Shown here: positions 6,898 through 16,306 of the stretch, piece after piece
Position numbering within the stretch: the first letter of the stretch is position 1
How the letters are laid out: every line of letters starts with the position of its first letter
Assembly: GCA_949878425.1 (NCBI GenBank)
Contig: CATLAL010000003.1
Coordinates: 1 to 64,000 of the forward strand
Reading direction: 5' to 3'
From: an uncultured Oscillospiraceae bacterium
GTDB taxonomy: Bacteria > Bacillota > Clostridia > Oscillospirales > Oscillospiraceae
DNA length: 64,000 nucleotides
The notes under the pieces: model-generated
Told to the model about the DNA's origin: nothing
Seen by the model: only the letters and a program-made list of their open reading frames with translations
Database searches by the model: none
Translations under genes and position numbers: made by a program

Positions 6898-8295
6898 ATG
6901 AATTCCCGAAAAAGACGTATGCTGTTTTCCCTCCTGCTGGCGGCGTTTATGCTTATGACCGCCTGCTCCTCCGGCGGCTCCCAGGGCGGAAACCGGCAGA
7001 CCTTTGCCGAGGCCCACGACAGCTTCCAGACTAAGCTGGCCCGCGAGGAAAGCGACAGCGATCCCGTTCCCACACCTCCGGAGGGCGTATTTGATCTGGT
7101 CTACTACCCCTCAAAGGTGGGCGATTTGGCGGCTTATGTGTCCAGCGACCCGGGCGATGGACAAAAGCACCCCATGATTATTTGGGTTGTCGGCGGCTGG
7201 GGCAACGGCATTGACGACTTCCCCTGGACCTACCCCGCTTGGGACAACGATCAGACAGGCTCCGCCTTCTGGCAGGCCGGCGTGCTGACCATGTACCCCT
7301 CCTTCCGCGGCGGCAACGGCAACCCGGGCAACTATGAGGCCCTCTTTGGCGAGGTGGACGATATTGTCTCCGCCTATGAATACGCGGCCTCCCTCCCCTA
7401 CGTGGACCCCCAGCGCATCTATCTTGGCGGCCACAGCACCGGCGGCACCCGAGCTCTGCTGGCGGCGGAGTACACGGACAAGTTCCGGGCTGTGTTCTGC
7501 TTTGGCGCGGTGGACGAGGTGAAGTACCATAACAACAGCCAGTTCACCTTTGACACCAGCGATGAGATGGAGTACACCATGCGCTCCCCCATCCACTGGT
7601 TGGAGGACGTACATACGCCCACCTTCCTGATCGAGGGCAGCGAGGGCAATGCCGACAACCTCCGCAATATTGAGAACACCTCCAAAAACGACCAGATCCA
7701 CTGCTACCTCATTGAGGGAGCAGATCACTTTGCGGCTCTGGCGCCTGTCACCCAGCTGCTGGCGGAGAAGATCCTGGCGGATACCGGCTCCCAGTGCGCC
7801 ATCTCCCTGACGATGGAGGAGCTGGAGCAGGCTATGGCGCAGGAACCGTCGATTCCTATGCCGCTGATGATGCCCCACCATATGGAGGCCCAGGGCGTCA
7901 CCTTCTCCTACCCCTTCCCGTGGATTACGGATGACCAGTCGGAGGCCGACACTACCCAACTGGCCTTCTACTCCGCCTATGACGAGGACAATCCCTGGGA
8001 CATGGCCTCCCTGTACTTCTACTCCTATGAGGTGGAGAGCGGACAGAGCCTGAGCGACCTGGCCAGCTCCCTGCGCAGCTCCGGCTATGAGGTGGAGGAG
8101 AAGGAGCTCGACGGCCGCCCCGCGCTGGAGGGCTTTGGCATGGAGGAGGTCGACACCGGCAGCTACTTTAATAACCATTTCCTGATTGCCCTGGACGGCG
8201 ATACCCTCATTGAGCTGGAGTTCTATCTCCACGTGGACTACGACGGCGGCGACGCCCTGTTCCGGGCCATTGCCGACAGCGTCAAGTTTGACTGA
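6898..8295 (+). CDS. Secreted alpha/beta-hydrolase lipoprotein
   Basis: The 465-residue product starts with a lipoprotein signal (MNSRKRRMLFSLLLAAFMLM then TAC|SS, Cys about residue 23), so it should be anchored outside the membrane. The middle carries an alpha/beta-hydrolase core of the prolyl-oligopeptidase/dienelactone hydrolase type: nucleophile elbow GGHSTGG and a late catalytic His in GADHFAAL. After about residue 310 there is a separate domain without a clear family. ATG 6898 is preferred over 6886 because it gives a clean signal peptide and better spacing from AAAGGA. Its substrate is unknown. Confidence 0.75.
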   Translation: MNSRKRRMLFSLLLAAFMLMTACSSGGSQGGNRQTFAEAHDSFQTKLAREESDSDPVPTPPEGVFDLVYYPSKVGDLAAYVSSDPGDGQKHPMIIWVVGGWGNGIDDFPWTYPAWDNDQTGSAFWQAGVLTMYPSFRGGNGNPGNYEALFGEVDDIVSAYEYAASLPYVDPQRIYLGGHSTGGTRALLAAEYTDKFRAVFCFGAVDEVKYHNNSQFTFDTSDEMEYTMRSPIHWLEDVHTPTFLIEGSEGNADNLRNIENTSKNDQIHCYLIEGADHFAALAPVTQLLAEKILADTGSQCAISLTMEELEQAMAQEPSIPMPLMMPHHMEAQGVTFSYPFPWITDDQSEADTTQLAFYSAYDEDNPWDMASLYFYSYEVESGQSLSDLASSLRSSGYEVEEKELDGRPALEGFGMEEVDTGSYFNNHFLIALDGDTLIELEFYLHVDYDGGDALFRAIADSVKFD

Positions 8296-8313
8296 CCGTC
8301 TGATTTTTGAAGT

Positions 8314-8359
8314 AGAAAGTATGGCGCCTACCCGCAAATGGGTAGGCGCCATACTTTCT
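8314..8359 (+). terminator. Strong 20-bp hairpin after the hydrolase gene
   Basis: A perfect 20-bp inverted repeat (AGAAAGTATGGCGCC-type arms, 6-nt loop) lies 19 bp after the stop. The T-run is short, but the stem is strong enough to end transcription from either side. Confidence 0.65.
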
Positions 8360-8416
8360 GTCAATAACACAGCAGAACCGGAACCGCTTGACGCTTCTCT
8401 GGCCTCAAGCTAACAC

Positions 8417-8522
8417 CGTTAAAGTTCTTTTTGATTCTTTTTCCGTGGACCGCCTGAAGGGCGGTTTAGACTCGCCGGTGCCCATCGGGCACCGAAAGCG
8501 ATGTTTTCCAGAAAAAGAATCA
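8417..8522 (-). repeat. F repeat copy 3 (long variant)
   Basis: TTAAAGTTCTTTTTGATTC, a 60-bp GC-rich insert with hairpins matching the insert of copy 2, then AAAAAGAATC. The TGA stop codon of the downstream-facing res gene (8520-8522) lies inside the repeat's TTTGATTC word. Confidence 0.85.
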
Positions 8523-11120
8523 AAGCTCCTTCACCAGCTCCAAAAACCGGCTCATGCTGACCGCGCCGGGCAGGGGTTCCACCCCGTCCCGAAAGACCAT
8601 GTAGTAGCGGTACTGTCCCCCCGCCGCGGTACGCCAGGCCTGTCCCAGGGCGATTCTCTCCAGACTTCCGTCGTTTTTCAGATGCTCGCCCTTTGTCTCG
8701 GCCAGGATGATCCTTCCCCCCTCGGTTTGGAGGATAATATCCGGATAATGGTTGATATACCCGTTGATACAGAAGCCCTGCCGGGAAATATTCCGGTGCC
8801 ACCAGCGGACATTTGGCAGGGCGGTCAGCTCCAGTACCAGCGTCCGCTCCAGATCGTTCATAGACTCCTCCGCCTCATACAGCGCGCCGCCGATCATGCT
8901 GTTGCTGCTTGAGGGGTGAATACTGGGCGGCAGGCGGTAGCTTGGCCGGCACACAATGCGCTCTGTCTCCAGCCAGCGGAAGAAGGTCTCCTTGCAGTGC
9001 CTGGTCAGCAGCTCCTCGATCTTGGATCGGATCTTTGCCGCGCAGCCCAGAGGCGCTTTCTCCATAGCGGCCAGCTGATCCCGGCTCATATCCCCTACAA
9101 TCCGGCCCAGATAGGCCCGCAGATCGCCGGCATCCACCATGTCCAGCTTGTTGAGATGGTGAAAGATTATGTCAACGCACTGGCGCTGGCGGACCTCCTG
9201 GGGGCGGGTGTTGAAATGCTCCTTGAAGTAGCGCTGGTCCGCCTCCGACATCTTAAAGACCTTTGGGAGTCCGCCATCGCTGGGGCGGACGTCCACCTTG
9301 GCAATCTCGTCGTCCGCTCCGGTGAAGTCGATGTCGTACGCCTTTCCCCGCAGGGTAAAGTCCTCCCCCAGCTGCTCCTTCTCCAGCAGAGCAAAGCCGC
9401 CGCTGAAAAAGGACTGCGGGATTGTCTGGAAAAACTGTGGGATGAGCAGCGAATGAATATCCTCCCTGAACTCCGGCTTTACCTGAAACGCAGCGATTTT
9501 ATCACGAACCTCCCACGCGTATTCCCCCAGGAAGGGATCTGAGGCCGCCTGCTCGGCGGCGGCGCTGTAGGCGGACCCCGCCTGCTCCGCCTGCTCCAGC
9601 ATCCGCTCCGGACGGGGGGAAGCCGCTCCGCTCCGGCGGCTTTCCAGCTCCCGGGCAACCTGCCGTCCGTCAAAGTCCAGAAAGCCCTCTCCGCCGGTCT
9701 CCGCCGGCGTCTCTATCTCCTCCTGACAGGGGGGCTCCTCCGGCTCCTTCGGCTCCTCCGGCGGGGCGGCCACGCGGCAGTCCTTGGATGTAAAACCGGC
9801 ATTGTTCAGCCCCGCCACAATCCGCCGGACTGTGCCGTCAAAGTCGGCAAAGGAGGTAATCACATAGGACATGTTTAAAGACATCTGGCCATGCTGGCAG
9901 GTGTGGGGCAGGCGGAGAACCCTGCCCACAATCTGCTCCACGTCCACCGGGCTGGTCCGGTTGGCCAGGGAGGCCAGAATGTAGGCAAAGGGGCAGTCCC
10001 ACCCCTCTTTCAGCGCGTTCACGGTAATGATGTAGCGGATGGGGCAGTCCTCGGACATAAGGTTCACATTCTTCAGCTCGTTTACATCGGCCGTGCGGAT
10101 GGCGATCTGGTCCGCCGGGACATCCGCCTCCTGTACCAGCTTGGCCCGGAGCTTCTCAAAGGTGGTGCTGTCCTCCCTTCCCCTGGGCTGGGCCTGAAAG
10201 AGGACAATGGGCCGGATATATTTCTTGGACTTCTGCTGCTCCTGCCTGGCGATCTCCTCTAGCCGGCAGCGCAGGTCGATGGCGTCCGTCACAACCTCCT
10301 GCTGGCTGCTCCGGTTGTATACAATCACCGGCAGCTTCACCATGTTGGCCCTTTTCAGCTGCAGGGCGTCCACGTAGGAGAGAATGTTGCTGTACTGTCT
10401 GGGAGTAGCGGTGAGCTCGAGGACAAAGCAGGGATTGAAATTTGTCAGCATGTCCAGGCTCAGCTCAGAGCGGGCGTGGTGGCTCTCGTCCACAATCACC
10501 AGCGGGGAGAGCTGGTTGATAATCTGGAACAGCGCGGTGTCGTCCGCCCGCTCGATGGGCTGTTCCGGCTTGCCCAGGGCCTTGGCCATGTCCGCCAGGC
10601 TGCTGTTCTGCTGGTAGGCCTTCAACGCCTCCCTGCTCCGGCCCCGGAAGGAGTCGTAGGAGAGGACCATGATGGACAGTTGCTCCGAGACGGTGGTCAT
10701 GCTGAAATTCTTGCCGGCAAGGAGCTCCTGCTTGGTATAGACCTCCACGTTCCCGCCGAAGTCCCGATCAATCCGCTGCCGGTAGGGGTGGGCGGCGTCC
10801 TTGAGGCTGTCGGCGATCTGGGCCAAAATCGCGTCCGACGGCGCAAGCCACACCACTACCTTGGCCTTTGTCACAGGGAGCGCATCAAAAACCGGCCGGA
10901 TGGCGCTGCACGCCAGGAAGGTCTTGCCGCCGCCGGTGGGCACCTTGAAGCAGAGGTTGGGAACGCCGGGCAGAATGTCCTGATAGCGGCCCAGGACCGG
11001 CGCTCGCTTCTCCCGCCAGAAGGCGGAAAAGGCGGCTATATAGCTTCTCTTTTCGTTCATCAGCTCCAGATAACGGGTTAGGTCCCGAATAACCTGCTTC
11101 TGATACGTTTTTAGTTCCAT
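8520..11120 (-). CDS. Type III restriction enzyme, Res subunit
   Basis: Res is the DNA-translocating helicase-nuclease of a Type III system and needs the partner Mod subunit. The 866 residues show superfamily 2 motifs in order: Walker A PTGGGKT, DESHH (motif II), LTATPRQ (motif III), and QIVGRVLRLP (motif VI). A C-terminal PD-(D/E)xK nuclease follows (YPDIILQT ... AETKG). A Pro/Glu-rich linker separates helicase and C-terminal parts. The ATG has an AGAGAGGTG site, and the gene starts 12 bp after mod ends, so the two are co-transcribed. Its stop lies in repeat F3. The recognition sequence cannot be told. Confidence 0.9.
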   Translation of the reverse strand: MELKTYQKQVIRDLTRYLELMNEKRSYIAAFSAFWREKRAPVLGRYQDILPGVPNLCFKVPTGGGKTFLACSAIRPVFDALPVTKAKVVVWLAPSDAILAQIADSLKDAAHPYRQRIDRDFGGNVEVYTKQELLAGKNFSMTTVSEQLSIMVLSYDSFRGRSREALKAYQQNSSLADMAKALGKPEQPIERADDTALFQIINQLSPLVIVDESHHARSELSLDMLTNFNPCFVLELTATPRQYSNILSYVDALQLKRANMVKLPVIVYNRSSQQEVVTDAIDLRCRLEEIARQEQQKSKKYIRPIVLFQAQPRGREDSTTFEKLRAKLVQEADVPADQIAIRTADVNELKNVNLMSEDCPIRYIITVNALKEGWDCPFAYILASLANRTSPVDVEQIVGRVLRLPHTCQHGQMSLNMSYVITSFADFDGTVRRIVAGLNNAGFTSKDCRVAAPPEEPKEPEEPPCQEEIETPAETGGEGFLDFDGRQVARELESRRSGAASPRPERMLEQAEQAGSAYSAAAEQAASDPFLGEYAWEVRDKIAAFQVKPEFREDIHSLLIPQFFQTIPQSFFSGGFALLEKEQLGEDFTLRGKAYDIDFTGADDEIAKVDVRPSDGGLPKVFKMSEADQRYFKEHFNTRPQEVRQRQCVDIIFHHLNKLDMVDAGDLRAYLGRIVGDMSRDQLAAMEKAPLGCAAKIRSKIEELLTRHCKETFFRWLETERIVCRPSYRLPPSIHPSSSNSMIGGALYEAEESMNDLERTLVLELTALPNVRWWHRNISRQGFCINGYINHYPDIILQTEGGRIILAETKGEHLKNDGSLERIALGQAWRTAAGGQYRYYMVFRDGVEPLPGAVSMSRFLELVKEL

Positions 11121-11132
11121 AGCGGCACCTCT

Positions 11133-12701
11133 CTATAGTCTGGCAATATCCCGGGAAATCTTTTTGAAAATGACGCCCATCTGGGCCAGCGCTTCCCCTC
11201 CGATGGCACAGCGGTCGGCGTAGACCACCGTTGTCTCCGTCCGCCGGGTGATGGTGGATAAAAAACCGTAGTCCAGCACCGTGGTCCGGTCCGGCTCATA
11301 GAAGAAATAATAGGCGGCATCATTATTTGTGCCCAGGTAATAGGGGTGGTTGGAGCGGTCCGGCGTATAGGGTCGGTTTGTCTCAGTAAACCAGACATAC
11401 TCCCGGATTTTCTCCGGATCTACCGCCCGGTTCAGGACGCCTCCCGGCAGCAGGGGCTCCCCCAGGTCGTAGAAGCTGAAGCTTCCGCCCAAACCCGCCA
11501 CAGCGCTTTTACCTTTTCCATACCCCAGGATGGCCTGTTTGACCCGCCTGGCGGTGATAGAGTCAGCGTAATCCATCATCTCCACCAGAATGAATTTCCG
11601 ACCGCCGCCGTCGGCGCTGTTTTTGGCGAGGACGGCGTGGGCGGTGGTGCCGGTGCCGGCAAAGCTGTCCAGCACGATATCCCCCGGACCGGTGGAAACC
11701 CCAATGAGATACTCCAGCAGGCCCAGGGGCTTCACCGTGTCAAAGCCGTGGCCGTGTCCCAGCATTTTGTTGAGCTGTGTCTTGCCGCTCTCGGCGGTTC
11801 CGCTGATCTGGGGTGCAATATAGGTGTAGAGGGGCGTGAGGACTGTGTCGCTGTCGCTCTCATAGATTTTTTCCATGGGCATCCCGTCCTGGGTAAAGAG
11901 GAGCCGGTGGCTGTCATAGAGCGCCTGTATGATCTCCGCCCCCGCCTTCCACCGCTTATCCGGCGGCGGCGTGTACCCGGCGATTGGAAAGCGCATGGTC
12001 TCCCGCCGGTAGCTCCCCAGGTTCGATGTCAGAATGGTGGAAGTGCGGTAGGCCCCGTACTGGTCCCGGTTGGGGTAGGCATAGTCGTCCGCCTTCTGCC
12101 CCACGCGAAACATCCGGTCCTCGTCCTGGGTGAACATCACCACATACTCCATCACCTTCTGGGGGCGGTATCTGGCCTTGCCCGCGTTGGTAGGCTTGGA
12201 CCGGGATTTCCAGACAAAAACCGCGTTCACCCGCCCGAAGATCTCCCGTATAAGAAACAGCAGGGCCGCCAGCTCATCATCGCCAATGGAGGCGAAAAAG
12301 ACGCCGTCCGGCGCCAGCAGCTTGCGCAGCAGCTTCAGCCGGGGGTACATCATGCACAGCCACTTGTCGTGCCGGGTCAGGTCCTCCCCTTCCCTGCCGA
12401 CCACCTCCCCCAGCCAGCGCCGGATTCTGGGATCGCTGACGCTGTCGCTGTAAATCCAGCCCTCGTTGCCGGTGTTGTAGGGCGGGTCGATGTAGATACA
12501 CTTCACCCGTCCCCCGTACCGGGGCAGCAGCGCCTTGAGCGCCTCCAGGTTGTCACCCTGGATCACCATGTTTTCGCTGCCGTTGTCACCGGCGCTCTCC
12601 CCCGCCTCGTCGAAGCTGTAGCGCCGCTCCAGCACCCGAAAGGGCACCAGCTGGTGGTGGTTCACCACCTTGTCTTTTCCGATCCAATCAAGGGTTGGCA
12701 T
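11133..12701 (-). CDS. Type III DNA methyltransferase, Mod subunit
   Basis: Mod recognises the target and methylates adenine at N6. The 522-residue protein has the beta-class order: catalytic DPPYNTG first, then the AdoMet-binding FAGTGTT motif (DSFAGTGTTAHAV), with a target-recognition region between. The start at 12701 (MPTLDWIGKDKVV) is chosen over a longer frame because an AGGAGGAAG site lies 7-8 nt upstream and the sequence matches family starts. It is followed by res with a short gap, giving a complete mod-res operon. It sits between a lipoprotein gene and dapA, as a typical defence cargo insertion would. Confidence 0.9.
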   Translation of the reverse strand: MPTLDWIGKDKVVNHHQLVPFRVLERRYSFDEAGESAGDNGSENMVIQGDNLEALKALLPRYGGRVKCIYIDPPYNTGNEGWIYSDSVSDPRIRRWLGEVVGREGEDLTRHDKWLCMMYPRLKLLRKLLAPDGVFFASIGDDELAALLFLIREIFGRVNAVFVWKSRSKPTNAGKARYRPQKVMEYVVMFTQDEDRMFRVGQKADDYAYPNRDQYGAYRTSTILTSNLGSYRRETMRFPIAGYTPPPDKRWKAGAEIIQALYDSHRLLFTQDGMPMEKIYESDSDTVLTPLYTYIAPQISGTAESGKTQLNKMLGHGHGFDTVKPLGLLEYLIGVSTGPGDIVLDSFAGTGTTAHAVLAKNSADGGGRKFILVEMMDYADSITARRVKQAILGYGKGKSAVAGLGGSFSFYDLGEPLLPGGVLNRAVDPEKIREYVWFTETNRPYTPDRSNHPYYLGTNNDAAYYFFYEPDRTTVLDYGFLSTITRRTETTVVYADRCAIGGEALAQMGVIFKKISRDIARL

Positions 12702-12800
12702 GGGGCGCTTCCTCCTGCTGACCAGCTGATCGCAATTTCTTCCTCCATTATAGAGGGGGACGGCTGTAAAGTCAAATGATTCTTCGTCAGAGCGCAAAAG

Positions 12801-12830
12801 GCCCCCGGCGAAGGGATTCGCCGGGGGCCA
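12801..12830 (-). terminator. Hairpin terminator after dapA
   Basis: GGCCCCCGGCGA and TCGCCGGGGGCC form a 12-bp stem, followed on the minus strand by TTTT. It lies between dapA and mod, so it would end the dapA transcript. The remaining 12702-13062 holds this stem, a small GGGCGAGC hairpin and repeat F4. Confidence 0.75.
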
Positions 12831-13001
12831 GCGGCCCGGCCTCCGCCGCCGCAGAGGGCAAAGGCCGTCCTCTCCCTATAGCAATCTTCCTTTAAAAGCG
12901 GGCGAGCTGCTCGCCCCTAGATGATGTTACGAATTCTGATGATTGCTGTCGTTTTGCTATGCTCCAGGAGCTGCTTGACGCTCCCCTGTGCCCAAGGAAA
13001 G

Positions 13002-13050
13002 ACCGTTAAAGTTCTTTTTGCTTCTTTTTCTTGAATGAAAAAGAAGCAAT
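13002..13050 (-). repeat. F repeat copy 4 (short form)
   Basis: GTTAAAGTTCTTTTTGCTTC followed by TTTTTC/GAAAAAG arms. The GAAAC palindrome is missing. It lies 12 bp after the dapA stop. Confidence 0.7.
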
Positions 13051-13062
13051 CGGGAAAAAGGA

Positions 13063-13950
13063 TCAATCCAGCAGTCCGTAGTCCTCCAGGACGCCCTTGA
13101 GCCGCGCCCGGTTCTCCGGCTCCATTTCGCACAGGGGCAGGCGGAAGACTTCCTGGCAGCGGCCCATCAGGGCCAGGGCCGTTTTCACCGGGATGGGGTT
13201 CACCTCCCAGAACAGGGCCTCGCAGAGCCGGCGCAGCTTCAGCTGCATCCTCCCGGCGGTGAAAAAGTCACCGGCTAGGCAGGCCGCAGTCAGCCGGCGC
13301 ATCTCCTCCGGGGCCACGTTGGCCGCCACGGAGATGACGCCGCTTCCGCCCAGGAGCATAATGGGCGCCGTCTCATCGTCGTTGCCAGACCAGATGGAGA
13401 AGTCCTCCGGGCACAGCTCCCTGGTCTTTTGGACCAGGGCCAGGTCGCCGCTGGCCTCCTTGACCCCCGCGATATTGGGGTGCTCCGCCAGCGCGGCATA
13501 GATTTCTGCCGTGCATTTCACGCCGGTCCGGGAGGGAACGTTGTAGACAATCACCGGCTTTGACACGCCGTCAGCGACAGCGGCGTAGTGTTGAACCAGC
13601 CCCCTGGGCGTGGCCTTGTTGTAGAAGGGCGTTACCACCAGCAGAGCGTCCGCCCCGGCCGACGCGGCGTCCCTGGAGAGCCGGACGGCAGTCTCCGTGC
13701 TGTTGGCGCCGCTGCCGGCAATCACCGGGACCCTTCCGTCCACATGGCGGACCACCGTCTCAATGGTCCGCATCCGCTCCTCGTATGTCATGGTGGCCGC
13801 CTCGCCGGTGGTCCCGCAGACAATTACCGCATCGGTCCCAGCCTCCAGCTGGAAGTCAAGAAGCGCCTCAAGTGCGGGATAGTCCACCCCGTCTCTGGTA
13901 AACGGGGTAATAAGGGCGACGCCGGAGCCGGTAAAGATAGGCTGTTTCAC
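13063..13950 (-). CDS. dapA: 4-hydroxy-tetrahydrodipicolinate synthase
   Basis: DapA condenses pyruvate with aspartate semialdehyde, the first committed step of lysine and dipicolinate synthesis. The 295-residue TIM barrel has the usual signatures: GVALITPF near the start, the VCGTTGEAATMTYEER motif, Tyr in VIVYNVPSRTG, and the Schiff-base Lys in GVKEASGD. Length is normal. A GGAGGG site precedes the ATG. Upstream on the same strand lies asd, whose product is the DapA substrate. A terminator separates the two, so each probably has its own promoter. Confidence 0.95.
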   Translation of the reverse strand: MKQPIFTGSGVALITPFTRDGVDYPALEALLDFQLEAGTDAVIVCGTTGEAATMTYEERMRTIETVVRHVDGRVPVIAGSGANSTETAVRLSRDAASAGADALLVVTPFYNKATPRGLVQHYAAVADGVSKPVIVYNVPSRTGVKCTAEIYAALAEHPNIAGVKEASGDLALVQKTRELCPEDFSIWSGNDDETAPIMLLGGSGVISVAANVAPEEMRRLTAACLAGDFFTAGRMQLKLRRLCEALFWEVNPIPVKTALALMGRCQEVFRLPLCEMEPENRARLKGVLEDYGLLD

Positions 13951-14069
13951 AATGTAACCCTCCTGCTGTAAGTATTCTGATACGAAGATTGTATAGAAAC
14001 AGCTTATGCAATATAATTTGAATTGGTGCTGAAAACCATGCAGAACATGTCCATTTTATGAAAAGAAAC

Positions 14070-14098
14070 AGGACCACCGCTTCTCTGGCGGTGGTCCT
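14070..14098 (-). terminator. Terminator after asd
   Basis: AGGACCACCGC and GCGGTGGTCCT form an 11-bp stem. On the minus strand TGTTTCTTTTC follows. It lies 18 bp after the asd stop. Confidence 0.85.
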
Positions 14099-14116
14099 GG
14101 GACGACAACGGAATTT

Positions 14117-15199
14117 TTAGATGTATCCCTCCGCGCACAGCAGCTCCGCCAGGAGCACCGCGCCGCCGGCGGCGCCCCGGAGGGTGTTGTGGCTGAGGCA
14201 GACAAACTTGTAGTCGTACTGGCTGTCGGGCCGCAGGCGGCCGATGGACACCGCCATGCCGTTTTCCAGCATCCGGTCCAGCCGGGTCTGGGGCCGGTCC
14301 GGCTCCTCAAAATAGTGCAGGAACTGCTTGGGGGCGGAGGGCAGCGCCAGCTCCTGGGCCCGGCCGGAGAAGGCGGCCCAATCCGCCTTGATCTGCTCCA
14401 TTGTGGGCTTGCTCCCCTCCCGGAATTTCATGAAGCAGGCGGCCATATGGCCGTCCTGGCAGGCCACCCGGAAGCACTGGGCGGTGATGGCGGGGCTGTC
14501 CGCCAGGACGATTTTGCCGTCCTCCACCCGGCCCCACAGCTTTCTGGGCTCCTGCTCGCTCTTCTCCTCCTCGCCGCCGATGTAGGGAATGCAGTTGTCC
14601 ACCATCTCCGGCCAGCGCGCAAAGGTCTTGCCCGCCCCGGAGATGGCCTGATAGGTGCAGACCAGGGCCCTCTCCAGGCCATACTTCCGCAGGGGGTGCA
14701 GAGCTGGCACGTAGGACTGGAGGGAGCAGTTGCTCTTTACCGCCACAAAGCCCCGCTTGGTCCCCAGCCGCCGGCGCTGGGCGTCGATGAGGCGGATGTG
14801 GTCCGCGTTGATCTCCGGCACCACCATGGGCACGTCCTCCGTCCAGCGGTGGGCGCTGTTGTTGGAGACCACGGGGCACTCCAGCTTGGCGTAGCGCTCC
14901 TCCAGCTCCCGGATCTCCTCCTTCTTCATATCTACGGCGCAAAATACAAAATCCACCTGCCCAGCCAGTCGCTCCGCGTCCGTCTGGGCGTCCAGAACAA
15001 CGAGGCCCTTGGCCTCCTCCGGGATAGGGGCGGTCATGGCCCAGCGGCCCTCCACCGCCTCCCCATAGGTTTTGCCGGCGCTGCGGCCGCTGGCCGCCAG
15101 AGCCGTGAGCCTGAACCAGGGGTGGTTCTCCATCAGGGTGACAAAGCGCTGGCCCACCATGCCGGTGGCTCCGATGACGCCCACGCGATATTCCTTCAT
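14117..15199 (-). CDS. asd: Aspartate-semialdehyde dehydrogenase
   Basis: Asd reduces aspartyl phosphate to the semialdehyde that feeds lysine, threonine and methionine synthesis. The 360-residue protein has the NADP-binding [10 protein letters not shown] motif at residue 10, the catalytic Cys in [10 protein letters not shown] and the substrate-binding region around ISGAGKTF. The SNCSLQ form and length resemble the archaeal/fungal-type Asd subgroup rather than the enterobacterial one. An AAAGGAGGT ribosome site precedes the ATG. thrC lies at 31 kb, so the pathway is spread out in this genome. Confidence 0.93.
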   Translation of the reverse strand: MKEYRVGVIGATGMVGQRFVTLMENHPWFRLTALAASGRSAGKTYGEAVEGRWAMTAPIPEEAKGLVVLDAQTDAERLAGQVDFVFCAVDMKKEEIRELEERYAKLECPVVSNNSAHRWTEDVPMVVPEINADHIRLIDAQRRRLGTKRGFVAVKSNCSLQSYVPALHPLRKYGLERALVCTYQAISGAGKTFARWPEMVDNCIPYIGGEEEKSEQEPRKLWGRVEDGKIVLADSPAITAQCFRVACQDGHMAACFMKFREGSKPTMEQIKADWAAFSGRAQELALPSAPKQFLHYFEEPDRPQTRLDRMLENGMAVSIGRLRPDSQYDYKFVCLSHNTLRGAAGGAVLLAELLCAEGYI

Positions 15200-15458
15200 G
15201 CTGCGCTACCTCCTTTAAAAGACGGCGAAAGCCGGATTTCCGGTTGAAAAATCTACGGCCACCGTGTATACTACAAGACAGTGTATGACGGACCGCGAAA
15301 AAGTCCCGTACTTTCATACCACATTTTTTTGGTGGTGTCAACTGTTTTTCCCCCTTTTTTTCTGGCAAAAGGGGGAGCTTTTGACAGAATTTCGTCTGTA
15401 CTCTGTGGGCGGGCGCCGGGAGCGGTTTTGCCCGCGTCAGAGGGAAAGGAGCACAGCA

Positions 15459-15863
15459 ATGATCGTTTATCGGGAATTTTCTGTGGAGGAGCTGCCCCAG
15501 GTTCTGAAGCTCTATGAAAACGCCGGCTGGACCGCCTATCTGGGGGACACAGAACAGCTGGAGCGGGCCTTACGCAATTCTCTCTGCGTTATCGGGGCAT
15601 TCGACGGACCATGTCTGGCGGGATTTGTGCGGTGCGTGGGGGACGGCGAGCACATCCTCTATGTCCAGGATTTGATTGTCGATCCGCCCTACAAGCGCCG
15701 GGGCATAGGCGGCGCGCTACTGCGCGGGGCCAGGGAGCGGTACGCCGGCGTGCGTATGTTCTGCCTGTCCACGGATGCCGTCGACCCGGACAGCAACTCC
15801 TTCTATGCCGCTATGGACATGAAGCGGTATGAAACTGCCGGAATTGCCGGTTATCTCTGGTAA
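15459..15863 (+). CDS. GNAT-family N-acetyltransferase
   Basis: A single-domain GNAT enzyme of 134 residues. The acetyl-CoA binding motif is clear (VDPPYKRRGIGGALL, the x-R/Q-x-x-G-x-G/A pattern), preceded by the beta-4 strand ILYVQDLIV. It starts at ATG 15459, which has an AAAGGAG site. Longer upstream frames have none. The upstream 250 bp holds a CCCCCTTTT/AAAAGGGGG hairpin (about 15351-15376). Its acceptor substrate is unknown. The next gene starts 21 bp downstream and may be co-transcribed. Confidence 0.88.
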   Translation: MIVYREFSVEELPQVLKLYENAGWTAYLGDTEQLERALRNSLCVIGAFDGPCLAGFVRCVGDGEHILYVQDLIVDPPYKRRGIGGALLRGARERYAGVRMFCLSTDAVDPDSNSFYAAMDMKRYETAGIAGYLW

Positions 15864-15884
15864 ACCCATCAGAATGGGGTCAAT

Positions 15885-16265
15885 ATGTTTGATAAAGATT
15901 CCTTGCTTCAACGGCTTCGGGCGCTTTCCTTTTCTGAGGAGGACTACTGGGTAGTTGCTGGCGGCGCTATGGTTTTGCATGGGGTTCGCCCTCAAACACA
16001 GGATATTGATTTGGGCTGCACCACGCGCCTGGCAGATCAATTGGAGCGGCAGGGGTACGTGGTTTCACGCTGTAAAGATGGAACCAGAAAAATCTCATAT
16101 TCTGAGAATGTTGAGATTTTTGAAAACTGGATTGAGGGTACCGTGGAAATCGTCAGCGGCGTTCCCGTTGTGTGTGTAGACGGGCTTATCCAGATGAAAA
16201 AGCAGCTTGGCAGGGAAAAGGATATCGCAGACATTGCGCAAATAGAAAAGGTACGAAAAGAATAA
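15885..16265 (+). CDS. Nucleotidyltransferase-like protein (DUF6036 type)
   Basis: The 126-residue protein resembles minimal nucleotidyltransferase folds: VVAGGAMVLHGVR followed by TQDIDLGC supplies a G-G...D-x-D pattern typical of the AbiEii/DUF6036 group. Later segments (VEIVSGVPVVCVDGLIQMKKQ) fit substrate-loci proteins of that group. Such proteins occur as orphan enzymes or toxin-like modules. No partner antitoxin is seen, the neighbours being a GNAT gene and queA. The biochemical role is unknown. Confidence 0.65.
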   Translation: MFDKDSLLQRLRALSFSEEDYWVVAGGAMVLHGVRPQTQDIDLGCTTRLADQLERQGYVVSRCKDGTRKISYSENVEIFENWIEGTVEIVSGVPVVCVDGLIQMKKQLGREKDIADIAQIEKVRKE

Positions 16266-16306
16266 TTTCCAATACGCTTGAGGGCCTGTCCCGGAAAGGA
16301 ACGCCT

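Noticed and set aside
15271..15459. 62-aa frame upstream of the GNAT gene on the minus strand
   Set aside because: It has no ribosome site or recognisable domain, and overlaps the likely promoter region of the GNAT gene.
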